Assembly (NCBI GenBank): GCA_964386525.1 | Contig: CAYLSO010000089.1 | Location: 1 to 30,725 of the forward strand | Source of the DNA: CAYLSO01 sp964386525 | GTDB taxonomy: Bacteria; Eisenbacteria; RBG-16-71-46; DASYSL01 | Reading direction: 5' to 3' | Length of the DNA stretch: 30,725 nucleotides | Part shown: positions 1 to 6,771 of the stretch, one piece after another | Position numbering within the stretch: position 1 is the first letter of the stretch | How the letters are laid out: every line of letters begins with the position of its first letter | Program-made: the position numbers and the translations under genes | Notes under the pieces: model-generated | Database searches by the model: none | Seen by the model: the letters and a program-made list of their open reading frames with translations, nothing else | What the model was told of the DNA's origin: nothing

Positions 1-1
1 G

Positions 2-334
2 GAGCACTACGACACGGCGCGCGCCGTGCAGCGCACGCTGCAGCGCTACAAGGACCTGCAGGACATCATCGCCATCCTCGGCATGGACGAGCTGTCGGAG
101 GACGACAAGGTCATCGTGCGCCGCGCCCGGCGCCTGGAGCGGTTCCTGTCGCAGCCGTTCTTCGTGGCCGAGACGTTCACCGCCACGCCCGGCAAGTACG
201 TCAAGATCGAGGACACCATCAAGAGCTTCCAGCGCGTCGTCGCGGGCGAGTTCGACGAGCTGCCCGAGCAGGCCTTCTACATGGTCGGCGGCATCGAGGA
301 AGCCATCGAGAAGGCGGAGAAGCTGCGCGGCTAG
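2..334 (+). CDS. atpD: ATP synthase F1 subunit beta, C-terminal part (5' truncated by window)
   Basis: This is the last ~110 residues of the catalytic beta subunit of F1Fo ATP synthase, which makes or hydrolyses ATP at the inner face of the membrane. The reading frame is open from base 2, so the gene begins outside the window. The C-terminal helical-domain signatures are visible: a DELSEDDK segment followed by RARRLERFLSQPFFVAE, then the TPGKYVKIEDTI loop and the FYMVGG segment near the end. These are highly conserved in bacterial beta subunits (about 470 residues in full). atpC follows 56 bases after the stop in the usual atpD-atpC order. Family identity is certain; only the N-terminal nucleotide-binding part cannot be inspected. 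Confidence 0.97.
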   Translation, partial: EHYDTARAVQRTLQRYKDLQDIIAILGMDELSEDDKVIVRRARRLERFLSQPFFVAETFTATPGKYVKIEDTIKSFQRVVAGEFDELPEQAFYMVGGIEEAIEKAEKLRG

Positions 335-390
335 CGCGCGGCGCGGCGTGCGCGGCGTGAGCCGCCGGCCGCACGGAGAGCGGAGAGGCG

Positions 391-684
391 ATGGCGGCGA
401 CCACATTCCACGTCACGGTGCTGACGCCCGAGCGGACGGTGTTCGAGGGCGAGGGGGTGCACTTGCTGGCGCCGGGCAGCGAGGGCTACCTGGGCGTGCT
501 GGCTCACCACGCGCCGCTGCTCGCCAGCCTGGGGCGCGGCGTGCTGTCGGTGCGCACGAGCGACGGGGTCGAGCACCGGTTCCGGACGCCGGGCGGCTTC
601 CTCGAGGTCTCCGACAACCGCGCCACCGTCCTGGCCGACGCCTGCGAGCCGCTCTCCGGAGCCGACCGGGCGGCCGCCGAATAG
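391..684 (+). CDS. atpC: ATP synthase F1 subunit epsilon, short form
   Basis: Epsilon subunit of F1Fo ATP synthase, part of the rotating central stalk that couples gamma to the c-ring. The 97-residue product covers the N-terminal beta-sandwich domain: it opens with FHVTVLTPERTVFEG, has the SEGYLGVLAHHAPLLASL segment diagnostic for the family, and continues to FLEVSDNRATVLAD. It stops right there, so the usual C-terminal pair of helices (present in ~130-140 residue homologues, where they regulate ATP hydrolysis) is missing. The stop is clean and no downstream frame restores the helices, so I read this as a naturally short epsilon. The ATG is preceded by a purine-rich GGAGAGG (382-388). It is the last gene of the atp operon. 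Confidence 0.95.
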   Translation: MAATTFHVTVLTPERTVFEGEGVHLLAPGSEGYLGVLAHHAPLLASLGRGVLSVRTSDGVEHRFRTPGGFLEVSDNRATVLADACEPLSGADRAAAE

Positions 685-695
685 GGAGTGCACCG

Positions 696-737
696 GCCGC
701 CGCATGGCGGCTAAATCGGCGGCCCCGCCCGGCCGAT
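696..737 (+). terminator. Paired hairpins after atpC, possible operon end without a U-tract
   Basis: A 6-bp GCCGCC/GGCGGC stem with a 4-base loop (696-711) is followed by a second stem ATCGGC/GCCGAT (715-720 with 732-737). They sit between the atpC stop and the next gene. There is no T-run, so this would be a non-canonical terminator or an RNA-stabilising end. Confidence 0.35.
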
Positions 738-762
738 AACCACGGGACGGAGGGAACCGCCC

Positions 763-1455
763 GTGAAGCGCACCCCACGCCGTCGATCCCATCGCGCCGC
801 CCGCTGCCCGCGCTGCCCGCGCCGGCGGCCCCGAGCCGTCGCCCCCGCCGTGCCGCCGGCCGCCTGCGCCGCCGTCCTCGCCGGGGCTCTCGCCCTGGGG
901 CTCGCCGTCCTCGCCGGCCCGGCCGCCGCCGGCATCCCCGACCCGCGCTACAGCGAAGCCGACACCTGCCTGGTGCTCTCGCCGGCCGGGTCCTTCGTCT
1001 ACGCGGTGGTGCTGCGCGACGAGTCCATGGCGCCGATCGCCGGCGCCTCCGTCGCCCTCGACTTCGGGCCCGCGCCGGGCATCGTGCTGTGCGATTCGTC
1101 CGACCCGGACCACGACCGGCGCGTGACGGGGGTCACCAACGCCCAGGGCCGCGTCGAGTTCCGCGTGCGCGGCGGCGGGCAGACCGCCGGCTACGCCGTG
1201 GCCGGCGCCCTCGGCCAGACGGTGCGCATCGTCTACCCGCGCTCCCCGGACCTCAGCGGCAATCTGACCGTCGGGCCCGAGGACAGCGCCCTGCACGGCG
1301 GCCTGGCGATCCACTCGCGGGCCGGCGACTACGACTGCGACGGCGACAGCGACGCCGCCGACCGCACCCAGATCACGCTCGAGATGGGCCAGGACTGCGG
1401 CACGGTGGACGTGCTATCTTCCACGTGGGGACGCATCAAAGGGTCCTACCGCTGA
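763..1455 (+). CDS. Secreted protein with Ig-like segment and EF-hand/dockerin-like C-terminus
   Basis: A 230-residue exported protein of unknown function. The GTG start follows a GGACGGAGGG purine tract at 746-755. The N-terminus has a long, very arginine-rich n-region, then a hydrophobic AVLAGALALGLAVLAGPAAA stretch with a likely cleavage after AAA (around residue 56). Residues ~65-165 look like a beta-sandwich (AYAVVLRDESMAPIAGASVALDF, later NAQGRVEFRVRGGG), resembling bacterial Ig-like or carboxypeptidase-regulatory folds. Near the C-terminus, GDYDCDGDSDAADRTQI is a DxDxDGxxDxxD calcium loop of the EF-hand/dockerin type. The protein ends in STWGRIKGSYR, which could be a C-terminal sorting tag. 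Secretion is well supported; the domain calls are by eye. Confidence 0.75.
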   Translation: MKRTPRRRSHRAARCPRCPRRRPRAVAPAVPPAACAAVLAGALALGLAVLAGPAAAGIPDPRYSEADTCLVLSPAGSFVYAVVLRDESMAPIAGASVALDFGPAPGIVLCDSSDPDHDRRVTGVTNAQGRVEFRVRGGGQTAGYAVAGALGQTVRIVYPRSPDLSGNLTVGPEDSALHGGLAIHSRAGDYDCDGDSDAADRTQITLEMGQDCGTVDVLSSTWGRIKGSYR

Positions 1456-1458
1456 CCT

Positions 1459-1478
1459 CGCGGCGCCGCGGCGCCGCG
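1459..1478. repeat. Perfect 20-bp GC-only palindrome just after a stop codon
   Basis: The bases form a perfect inverted repeat with ten-base arms and no spacer, centred between 1468 and 1469, starting 4 bases after the stop of the secreted-protein gene. In RNA it would fold as a GC-only hairpin. No T-run follows, so if it ends transcription it does so as a U-less hairpin. Confidence 0.5.
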
Positions 1479-1558
1479 GCGGCCGCGCCCCCGATCCCGG
1501 CTTCCCCGTCACGGACAGCGAACCCGTAGCGTTGCGCCAATCCCACGGAGGCGTCGCC

Positions 1559-1900
1559 ATGCATCCTCCCATCTACATCGTCTTCACCACCTTCCCCTGC
1601 CGCGAGGACGCGGAGAGCCTCGCCCGCCGCCTGGTGCACGAGCGGGTCGCCGCCTGCGCGACCGTCATGCCGTGCGGCAAGTCGTTCTACACGTGGGACG
1701 GCGAGGAGAAGGTGGAGGAGGAGAGCGTCATGATCCTCAAGACCACCGGTCCGGGGCTGGCGGCGCTGCAGGAGCGGCTGGTGGCGCTGCACCCGTACGA
1801 GTGCCCCGAGTTCGTGGCCGTCGAGGCCGCCTCGGTGACCGAGCCGTTCGCCAACTGGGTGGGCGAGGCGGTGCTGGCGCCCTCGCATCCCGACGCCTGA
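1559..1900 (+). CDS. cutA: CutA1-type divalent-ion tolerance protein
   Basis: A 113-residue CutA1 homologue, a small trimeric cytoplasmic protein related in fold to PII signal proteins and historically linked to divalent metal tolerance; its molecular role remains unsettled. Family hallmarks are the opening IYIVFTTFPCREDAESLARRL, the VAACATVMPCGKSFYTWDGE segment, the EEESVMILKTT strand and the HPYECPEF motif near residue 80. I choose ATG 1559 because GGAGG at 1547-1551 lies seven bases upstream; a TTG at 1532 in the same frame would add nine unconserved residues and has no ribosome site. The gene stands alone, with tsaD starting 111 bases later. No metal-handling neighbour is present. Confidence 0.93.
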   Translation: MHPPIYIVFTTFPCREDAESLARRLVHERVAACATVMPCGKSFYTWDGEEKVEEESVMILKTTGPGLAALQERLVALHPYECPEFVAVEAASVTEPFANWVGEAVLAPSHPDA

Positions 1901-2011
1901 AGTAGCGCGGCGCGCCCGGTCCGCCGGACGGCGCCGTCGTCCCGCACCGCCGCCGCCGCGCCCCGGGGCCGCCGCTGCCCGGGGCGCCCGCAGGTTTGCC
2001 AGGCTGGCGTC

Positions 2012-3043
2012 ATGATCCCCCGGCTCGTGCTCGGCATCGAGACCTCCAGCGACGACACCGCCGTGGCGCTGGTGCGCGACGGCCGCGAGGCGCTGGGCTC
2101 GGTGATCGCCGCGCAGGCCGTGCACAGCGAGTTCGGCGGCGTGGTCCCCGAGCTGGCCAGCCGCGCCCACCTCGACCTGCTCGGCCCCACCCTCGACCGC
2201 GCCCTGGCCGAGGCGCGCGTGCGTCTCGAGGACGTGGACGCCCTGGCGGTGACGCGCGGCCCGGGGCTCCTGGGCTCGCTGGTGGTCGGCGTCGCCTACG
2301 CCAAGGCCCTGGCGCTGGCCGCGGGCAAGCCGCTGGTCGGCGTCAACCACGTCGAGGCGCACCTGTGGGCGTCGGTGCTCGACGGCATCGACCCGCCGCT
2401 CCCGTTCGTGGGTGTCGCACTCTCCGGCGGGCACACCGAGTTCGTGCTGGTGCGCGGCTTCGGCGACTACGCCCTGCGCGGCGCCACCCGCGACGACGCC
2501 GCCGGCGAGGCCTTCGACAAGGTGGGCAAGCTGCTCGGCCTCGGCTTCCCCGGCGGCCCGGCCGTCGACCGCCTGGCGGCGCGCGGCGAGGCGCGCGCCT
2601 TCGACCTGCCGCGCGCCATGGCCGACTCCGGCGATTACGACGTCTCCTTCTCCGGCCTCAAGACGGCGGTACGCCGCCTGGTGGGGGAGCGCACGCCGCC
2701 CTTCGACGAGGCCTGGCTGGCCGACCTCTGCGCCGCGTTCCAGGCGGCGGTGGTCGACACGCTGTGCAACAAGATCCTGCGCCTGGCCGCCGACGCCGGG
2801 GCCCGCGCCGTGGTGGTGGGCGGCGGCGTGGCGTGCAACCGCGGCCTGCGCGCCGCTCTCGCCGCCGGCTGCGAACGGCTCGGCATCCCCGCCGTCTTCC
2901 CGGCGGCGCGCTGGTGCACCGACAACGCCGCGATGATCGCGCTGGTGGGCGCGTGGACGCTGGCGCGCGGCCCCGCCGACGGGGCCGCTCTCGAGCCGGT
3001 GGCGAGCCTGGAAGAGACCGGCTTCGCGGCCCCGCGCGGCTGA
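2012..3043 (+). CDS. tsaD: tRNA N6-adenosine threonylcarbamoyltransferase TsaD
   Basis: TsaD transfers the threonylcarbamoyl group from threonylcarbamoyl-AMP to A37 of ANN-decoding tRNAs, working with TsaB and TsaE in the cytoplasm. The 343-residue length is normal. The ASKHA ATPase fold is evident: LGIETSSDDT at the start, GGVVPELASRAH (42-53), the metal-binding HVEAH (113-117), SGGHTE (138-143), DDAAGEAFDKVGKLLGL, the SFSGLKTAV motif, and GGGVACNRGLR and CTDNAAMIA near the end. The first motif reads SSDDT where most bacteria have SCDET, a mild change. No partner Tsa gene is next to it. ATG 2012 is the only sensible start; no strong Shine-Dalgarno precedes it. Confidence 0.97.
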   Translation: MIPRLVLGIETSSDDTAVALVRDGREALGSVIAAQAVHSEFGGVVPELASRAHLDLLGPTLDRALAEARVRLEDVDALAVTRGPGLLGSLVVGVAYAKALALAAGKPLVGVNHVEAHLWASVLDGIDPPLPFVGVALSGGHTEFVLVRGFGDYALRGATRDDAAGEAFDKVGKLLGLGFPGGPAVDRLAARGEARAFDLPRAMADSGDYDVSFSGLKTAVRRLVGERTPPFDEAWLADLCAAFQAAVVDTLCNKILRLAADAGARAVVVGGGVACNRGLRAALAAGCERLGIPAVFPAARWCTDNAAMIALVGAWTLARGPADGAALEPVASLEETGFAAPRG

Positions 3044-3134
3044 GGCCGCGCGGCATCCGGTCGGCGCGTGGCGGACCGCCGCCGTGCGCATTGCCCGCGG
3101 CCGCCGCCGGTGCGTGCGGATTGCACGGCGCATT

Positions 3135-3168
3135 GCGCCGCGCCGCGGGCCGGCCCGCGGCGCGGCGC
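3135..3168. repeat. Perfect 34-bp palindrome upstream of the signalling block
   Basis: Two 17-base arms (3135-3151 and 3152-3168) are exact reverse complements with no spacer. The sequence is only G and C. It lies 92 bases after the tsaD stop and its centre is about 133 bases before the -24 element of the sigma-54 promoter at 3283. It may act as a U-less terminator of tsaD, a cruciform, or a binding site for an activator. Confidence 0.7.
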
Positions 3169-3282
3169 CGCCCTCCGGGCTCCCTGCCGCATCGCCAGTT
3201 GCGCCTCCTGCCTAGGCCTGCCGAGCTCCGGCGGCGAAGTCCTTGCTCGATGCCGAGTTGACACGGCGCGAACGCCGCTCAC

Positions 3283-3298
3283 TGGCACGCTCCTTGCC
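3283..3298 (+). promoter_or_regulatory. Sigma-54 (RpoN) type -24/-12 promoter
   Basis: The sequence TGGCACGCTCCTTGCC matches the RpoN consensus TGGCACG-N4-TTGC(A/T) at every position but the last. The invariant GG (3284-3285) and GC (3296-3297) are separated by exactly ten bases, as required. It predicts a transcript start near 3309, 54 bases before the GTG of the response-regulator gene. Sigma-54 promoters need an AAA+ activator bound upstream; none is encoded in this window. A TTGACA at 3258-3263 has no -10 partner at the right distance. Confidence 0.72.
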
Positions 3299-3362
3299 CT
3301 TTCGGAAGCGGACCTCTCATACCCTGTGGCGATGGGCGCCCCGGGGTTCAGGGACGAACACC

Positions 3363-4343
3363 GTGAGCGAGACGCAGCCGAGCCGCACCCTGCTGGTGGT
3401 GGACGACGAGCAGAGCCTGCGCGGGGCGCTGGAGTTCATGTTCACGCGCGAGGGCTACAAGGTCCTCACCGCCGCCAACGGCGAGGAGGCCCTCGAGATG
3501 GCGCGCGTCCACCTGCCCGACGTCATCATCCTCGACGTGATGATGCCGGGCATGGACGGCTACGAGGTCACGCGCCGCCTGCGCGCCCACTACCGCACCC
3601 GCCACATCCCGATCCTGCTCGTCACCGCCAAGGGCGAGGAGGACGACAAGCTCGAGGGTTTCCAGGGTGGCGCCAACGACTACATCGTCAAGCCGTGGTC
3701 GAAGCGCGAGCTGGTGCAGCGCGTCGTCAACCACCTCGACTGGGCGACCAAGCAGCGGGCGGTGAACCCGCTCACCGGCCTGCCCGGCGGCGTCAGCATC
3801 CTGGCCGAGCGGCAACGGCGCATGGAGGCGGGCCAGCCGTTCGCGCAGATGGTGCTCGACATCGACTTCTTCAAGGCCTTCAACGACCGCTACGGGTTCC
3901 CGCGCGGCGACGTCGCCATCCGCACCGTGGCCGAGACCATCACGCGCGTCGTCGACGAGGACGGCAACCCGGAGGGCTTCGTCGGGCACGTCGGCGGCGA
4001 CGACTTCATCGTCCTCACCGCCCCCGACAACGCCGAGTCCCTCGCCGAGCGCATCAAGGAGGCGCTCGAGGCGGAGTTCGCCAAGCTCTACGAGGAGGAG
4101 GACCGGCAGCGCGGCAGCGTGCGGGTGCGCAACCGCCGCCACGAGTTCGAGGACTTTCCCCTGATGAGCGTCACCATCGCGCTCGCCTCCAGCACCGACT
4201 TCGAGGGGTTGCACCTGGCGCAGCTCGACGACGCCCTGACCGAGCTGAAGACGCTCGGCAAGGGGATGCAAGGCAGCGTGGTGGTCTCCGAACGGCGCCG
4301 GCGCGGGAACTCCGCTCCGGCGGCGGACGCCCAGGCCGCCTGA
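3363..4343 (+). CDS. Response regulator: REC domain plus degenerate GGDEF-like domain
   Basis: A 326-residue two-component regulator. Residues ~8-125 are a receiver domain: acidic pair DDE at 14-16, phospho-acceptor D58 in IILDVMMPGMDGYEV, and the NDYIVKPW segment with the conserved lysine. Residues ~140-310 form a GGDEF-like domain: NPLTGLPGG, DIDFFKAFNDRYGFPRGD, then GGDDF at 211-215. Active diguanylate cyclases carry GG(D/E)EF; the Glu-to-Asp change plus other deviations suggest weak or no c-di-GMP synthesis, perhaps a binding or dimerisation role. I start at GTG 3363, which begins just before the REC domain and after CAGGGAC; an upstream TTG at 3243 in frame would add 40 unconserved residues and precede the predicted transcript start. 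Its stop overlaps the start of the kinase gene (TGATG), implying translational coupling. Confidence 0.9.
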   Translation: MSETQPSRTLLVVDDEQSLRGALEFMFTREGYKVLTAANGEEALEMARVHLPDVIILDVMMPGMDGYEVTRRLRAHYRTRHIPILLVTAKGEEDDKLEGFQGGANDYIVKPWSKRELVQRVVNHLDWATKQRAVNPLTGLPGGVSILAERQRRMEAGQPFAQMVLDIDFFKAFNDRYGFPRGDVAIRTVAETITRVVDEDGNPEGFVGHVGGDDFIVLTAPDNAESLAERIKEALEAEFAKLYEEEDRQRGSVRVRNRRHEFEDFPLMSVTIALASSTDFEGLHLAQLDDALTELKTLGKGMQGSVVVSERRRRGNSAPAADAQAA

Positions 4344-6769
4344 TGCGCGCCGTGGCCGGCCGGCCCGTGCCGCGCCCGGACGACGCCGGCGACGCCCGCC
4401 TGCTGCCGCTCTTGGCGGACGTCAGCGTCGCGCTGCGCTGCTGCGAGGACCTGGCCACCCTGCTCGACGTGGTGGCGGCGGCGGCCCGCGCCGCCTTCGG
4501 CGAGGGGGAGACCCGCCTCTTCCTGGTGGACGGCCGCAGCGGCGCGGTGCGCCCGTGGGACGCGGCGCGCGGCGCGAGCGGCGAGCCCTGCCTGCCGGCC
4601 GCCGGCGGCGTGGTCGACTGGGTGCTGCGCCGCGAGGAAGCGGTGTTCGGCGCGGCTGCCCGGGGCGGCGGGCCGCGCCTCGAGCCGGAGGCGGGCGGCG
4701 AGCGCGGCCGCGGCTTCCTCGCCCTGCCGCTGGCCGCCGCCGGCTCGGTCTACGGCGCCTGGGTGATGGCCTTCCCCGTGGCCCGTGTCTTCGGGCCCGG
4801 CGAGCGGCGCTTCGCCCGCCTGCTGGGCGACGCCCTGTCGGTGGCCCTCGAGCGGGAGAGCCGCGCGCGCGAGCTGGCCGAGACGGCCGCCCAGGTGGAG
4901 CAGCTGGAGGAGCGCGCCGAGGACGGCGAGTCGCTGCTCGCCCAGATGCTCTCGGTGGTGGCGCACGAGATGCGCACGCCGCTCACCTGCATCAAGGCCT
5001 ACGCCGAGACCCTGATCGACATCCCCGAGGACCAGTTCAAGTCGCGCGTGTCCTTCCTCGAGATCATCAACGAAGAATGCGACCGGCTGGGCCGCCTGCT
5101 CACCAACGCCCTCGACTACTCGCGCCTCGAGTCGGGGCAGCGCTCCTTCCACCTCAGCACCCTGCTGCCCGGCGATCTGCTGGGGGACGTGCTGCTGACG
5201 CTGGCTCCCGAGGCCAAGCGCCGCAAGGTGGAACTGCGCGCGCAGGCGCCCGAGGGCTTCGACTCGGTCGAGGGCGACTGCGACCTGCTCAAGCAGCTGT
5301 GCATCAACCTGGTGGGCAACGCCATCAAGTTCTCGCCCGAGGGCACGGCCGTGGATCTGGCGGTCTCCGGCGACGGCGAGCGCTGGCGGCTCGAGGTCGC
5401 CGATCGCGGGCCCGGGATCCCGGAGGACCAGCGCGAGCGCATCTTCGAGCGCTTCTACCGGGTCGAGTCGGAGGGCCGCAAGGCGGTGCCCGGCACCGGG
5501 CTCGGCCTGGCCATCGTGCGCTACATCGCCGAGCTGCACGGCGGGCGCGTGTGGGCGGCGCCCAACCCGGAGGGCGGCAGCGTCTTCCACGTCGACCTGC
5601 CGCGCGTGCAGCGCGCCCCCGAGACGGCGCGCGGCGTGGCCCGCGAGCTGTGGGGGCGGCCGGAGGTCGAGCGGCTGCTGGGCGAGGGCGTGCAGGTCAT
5701 CTCCGAAGTCATGGAGGCGCAGATCGTCTCGGCCATGCTGGTCGACCCGGAGCGTGGCGATCTGCGCGTCGTGGCCGCCGTCGGCCTCGGCGACGGCGTC
5801 TTCAAGCGCCGGGTCGGCTACCGCGGCGGCATCGCCGGCAAGGCCCTGGCGCAGGCCGCGCCGGTGCTGGTCAACGACATCGAGAACGACCCGCGGTTCC
5901 GCCGCCCGAACCACCCGCAGTACACCACCAAGTCCTTCATCTGCGTGCCGCTCCTGCTCGACGGACAAGCCGTGGGCGTGATCAACGTCAACAACAAGCG
6001 CTCGCGCCAGCCGTTCGACGAGCAAGACCTGGAGCTGCTCTCCAGCATCGCCGCCCGCCTGGGGGCCGCGGCCCTGCGGACGCGGGCCCTGGCGGGCACG
6101 CCCGCGGTCCTCGAGCAGGAGATGCAGGCGCTGCGCGCGGCCATCGTGCCGCCGCAGGAGCTGGTGCTCGGGCGGCGCACGGCGGCGGCGGTGGCCCACG
6201 ATCTGGCGCGCCGCCTGGGGGCCGACGAAGCGGAGGCGTGCCGGCTGGCGCGGCTGGCGGACGGACTGCGCGGCATCGGCGACCGCGGGCCGGCGGAGGA
6301 GACCGCCGGCAGCGTGGTGGCGCCGGCCGTGGCCGGCCCCGTGGCGCTGCCGCCGCCGGCGCCCGGCGCCCGACGCGGCGGCCGGCGCGGCCGCGCGAAA
6401 CCGGCGTCCGGCGCGCGCCCGGCGCGCGCCGCACCGGGAGTCCGGGTCGTGCAGCTGGGTGAGACCCGGGAGATCCTCCTGGGCCGGCACGAGCGGTGGG
6501 ACGGCAGCGGGCAGCCGCGCGGCCTGGCGGGCGAAGCCGCCCCGCTCGGCGCCCGCGTGCTGGCGGTCGTCGACGCCCTGCGCGCCCTGACGCAGGGCAG
6601 CGCCTACCGCCCGGCCATGGCCCCCGAGGCGGTCCTGGCCGAGCTGGAGCGCGTCGCCGGGGAGCACCTCGACGCGCGCGTGGTGGCGCTGCTCGCCGAG
6701 CTCGCGGCCGAGGACGGCGGCCGGCCGGCGGCGGCGCTCGGCGGCGGGCGCCGCGGGCGGGGGGCCTGA
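4343..6769 (+). CDS. GAF-histidine kinase-GAF protein with a strongly eroded HD-GYP-like C-terminus
   Basis: An 808-residue cytoplasmic sensor kinase with no membrane segment. In order: GAF-like domain (~20-170), coiled linker (~172-200), HisKA with phospho-acceptor H208 in VVAHEMRTPLTCIKAY, HATPase_c with N-box N326 in NLVGNAIKFSPEG, G1 box DRGPGIP, F box ERFYRVE, G2 box GTGLGLAI from 384; then a second GAF (~435-585: GIAGKALAQAAPVLVNDIENDP, then TTKSFICVPLLLDGQAVGVIN). The C-terminal ~200 residues contain RHERWDGSGQPRGLAGE (715-731) and PLGARVLAVVDALRAL, clearly matching the end of HD-GYP domains (HHExxDGxGYPxGL, IPxxARIxAVAD), but HH is RH, GYP is GQP and the HD metal pair is gone, with an Ala/Arg/Pro-rich insertion before it. 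ATG 4343 overlaps the preceding stop. The kinase core looks active; the HD-GYP-like part should not hydrolyse c-di-GMP. Confidence 0.9.
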   Translation: MRAVAGRPVPRPDDAGDARLLPLLADVSVALRCCEDLATLLDVVAAAARAAFGEGETRLFLVDGRSGAVRPWDAARGASGEPCLPAAGGVVDWVLRREEAVFGAAARGGGPRLEPEAGGERGRGFLALPLAAAGSVYGAWVMAFPVARVFGPGERRFARLLGDALSVALERESRARELAETAAQVEQLEERAEDGESLLAQMLSVVAHEMRTPLTCIKAYAETLIDIPEDQFKSRVSFLEIINEECDRLGRLLTNALDYSRLESGQRSFHLSTLLPGDLLGDVLLTLAPEAKRRKVELRAQAPEGFDSVEGDCDLLKQLCINLVGNAIKFSPEGTAVDLAVSGDGERWRLEVADRGPGIPEDQRERIFERFYRVESEGRKAVPGTGLGLAIVRYIAELHGGRVWAAPNPEGGSVFHVDLPRVQRAPETARGVARELWGRPEVERLLGEGVQVISEVMEAQIVSAMLVDPERGDLRVVAAVGLGDGVFKRRVGYRGGIAGKALAQAAPVLVNDIENDPRFRRPNHPQYTTKSFICVPLLLDGQAVGVINVNNKRSRQPFDEQDLELLSSIAARLGAAALRTRALAGTPAVLEQEMQALRAAIVPPQELVLGRRTAAAVAHDLARRLGADEAEACRLARLADGLRGIGDRGPAEETAGSVVAPAVAGPVALPPPAPGARRGGRRGRAKPASGARPARAAPGVRVVQLGETREILLGRHERWDGSGQPRGLAGEAAPLGARVLAVVDALRALTQGSAYRPAMAPEAVLAELERVAGEHLDARVVALLAELAAEDGGRPAAALGGGRRGRGA

Positions 6770-6771
6770 GC

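Larger units (their letters stand above)
3044..3362 (+). other. 319-base intergenic control region between tsaD and the regulator gene
   Basis: I find no credible gene here. It holds the 34-bp palindrome, three ATTGC-centred motifs preceded by GCGC, GCGG and GCGC (ATTGC at 3090-3094, 3120-3124, 3132-3136), and the sigma-54-type promoter at 3283. An open frame runs through it but its composition is low-complexity (Arg/Ala/Pro) and it resembles no family. Confidence 0.6.

Noticed and set aside
2412..2936. Shadow open frames within tsaD and other large genes on both strands.
   Set aside because: High GC content makes long stop-free frames common; these have Arg/Ala/Pro/Ser-rich products with no family match.
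3258..3263. TTGACA as a sigma-70 -35 box.
   Set aside because: No -10-like sequence is found 16-18 bases downstream; the nearby sigma-54 motif fits far better.
3243..3362. Upstream TTG start for the response regulator adding 40 residues.
   Set aside because: It lies before the predicted sigma-54 transcript start and the extra residues match nothing in REC proteins.
3068..4342. Extension of the first kinase upstream in the same frame by over 400 codons.
   Set aside because: This stretch overlaps the REC-GGDEF gene in another frame and is an Arg/Ala/Pro-rich shadow; ATG 4343 overlapping the stop is the natural start.
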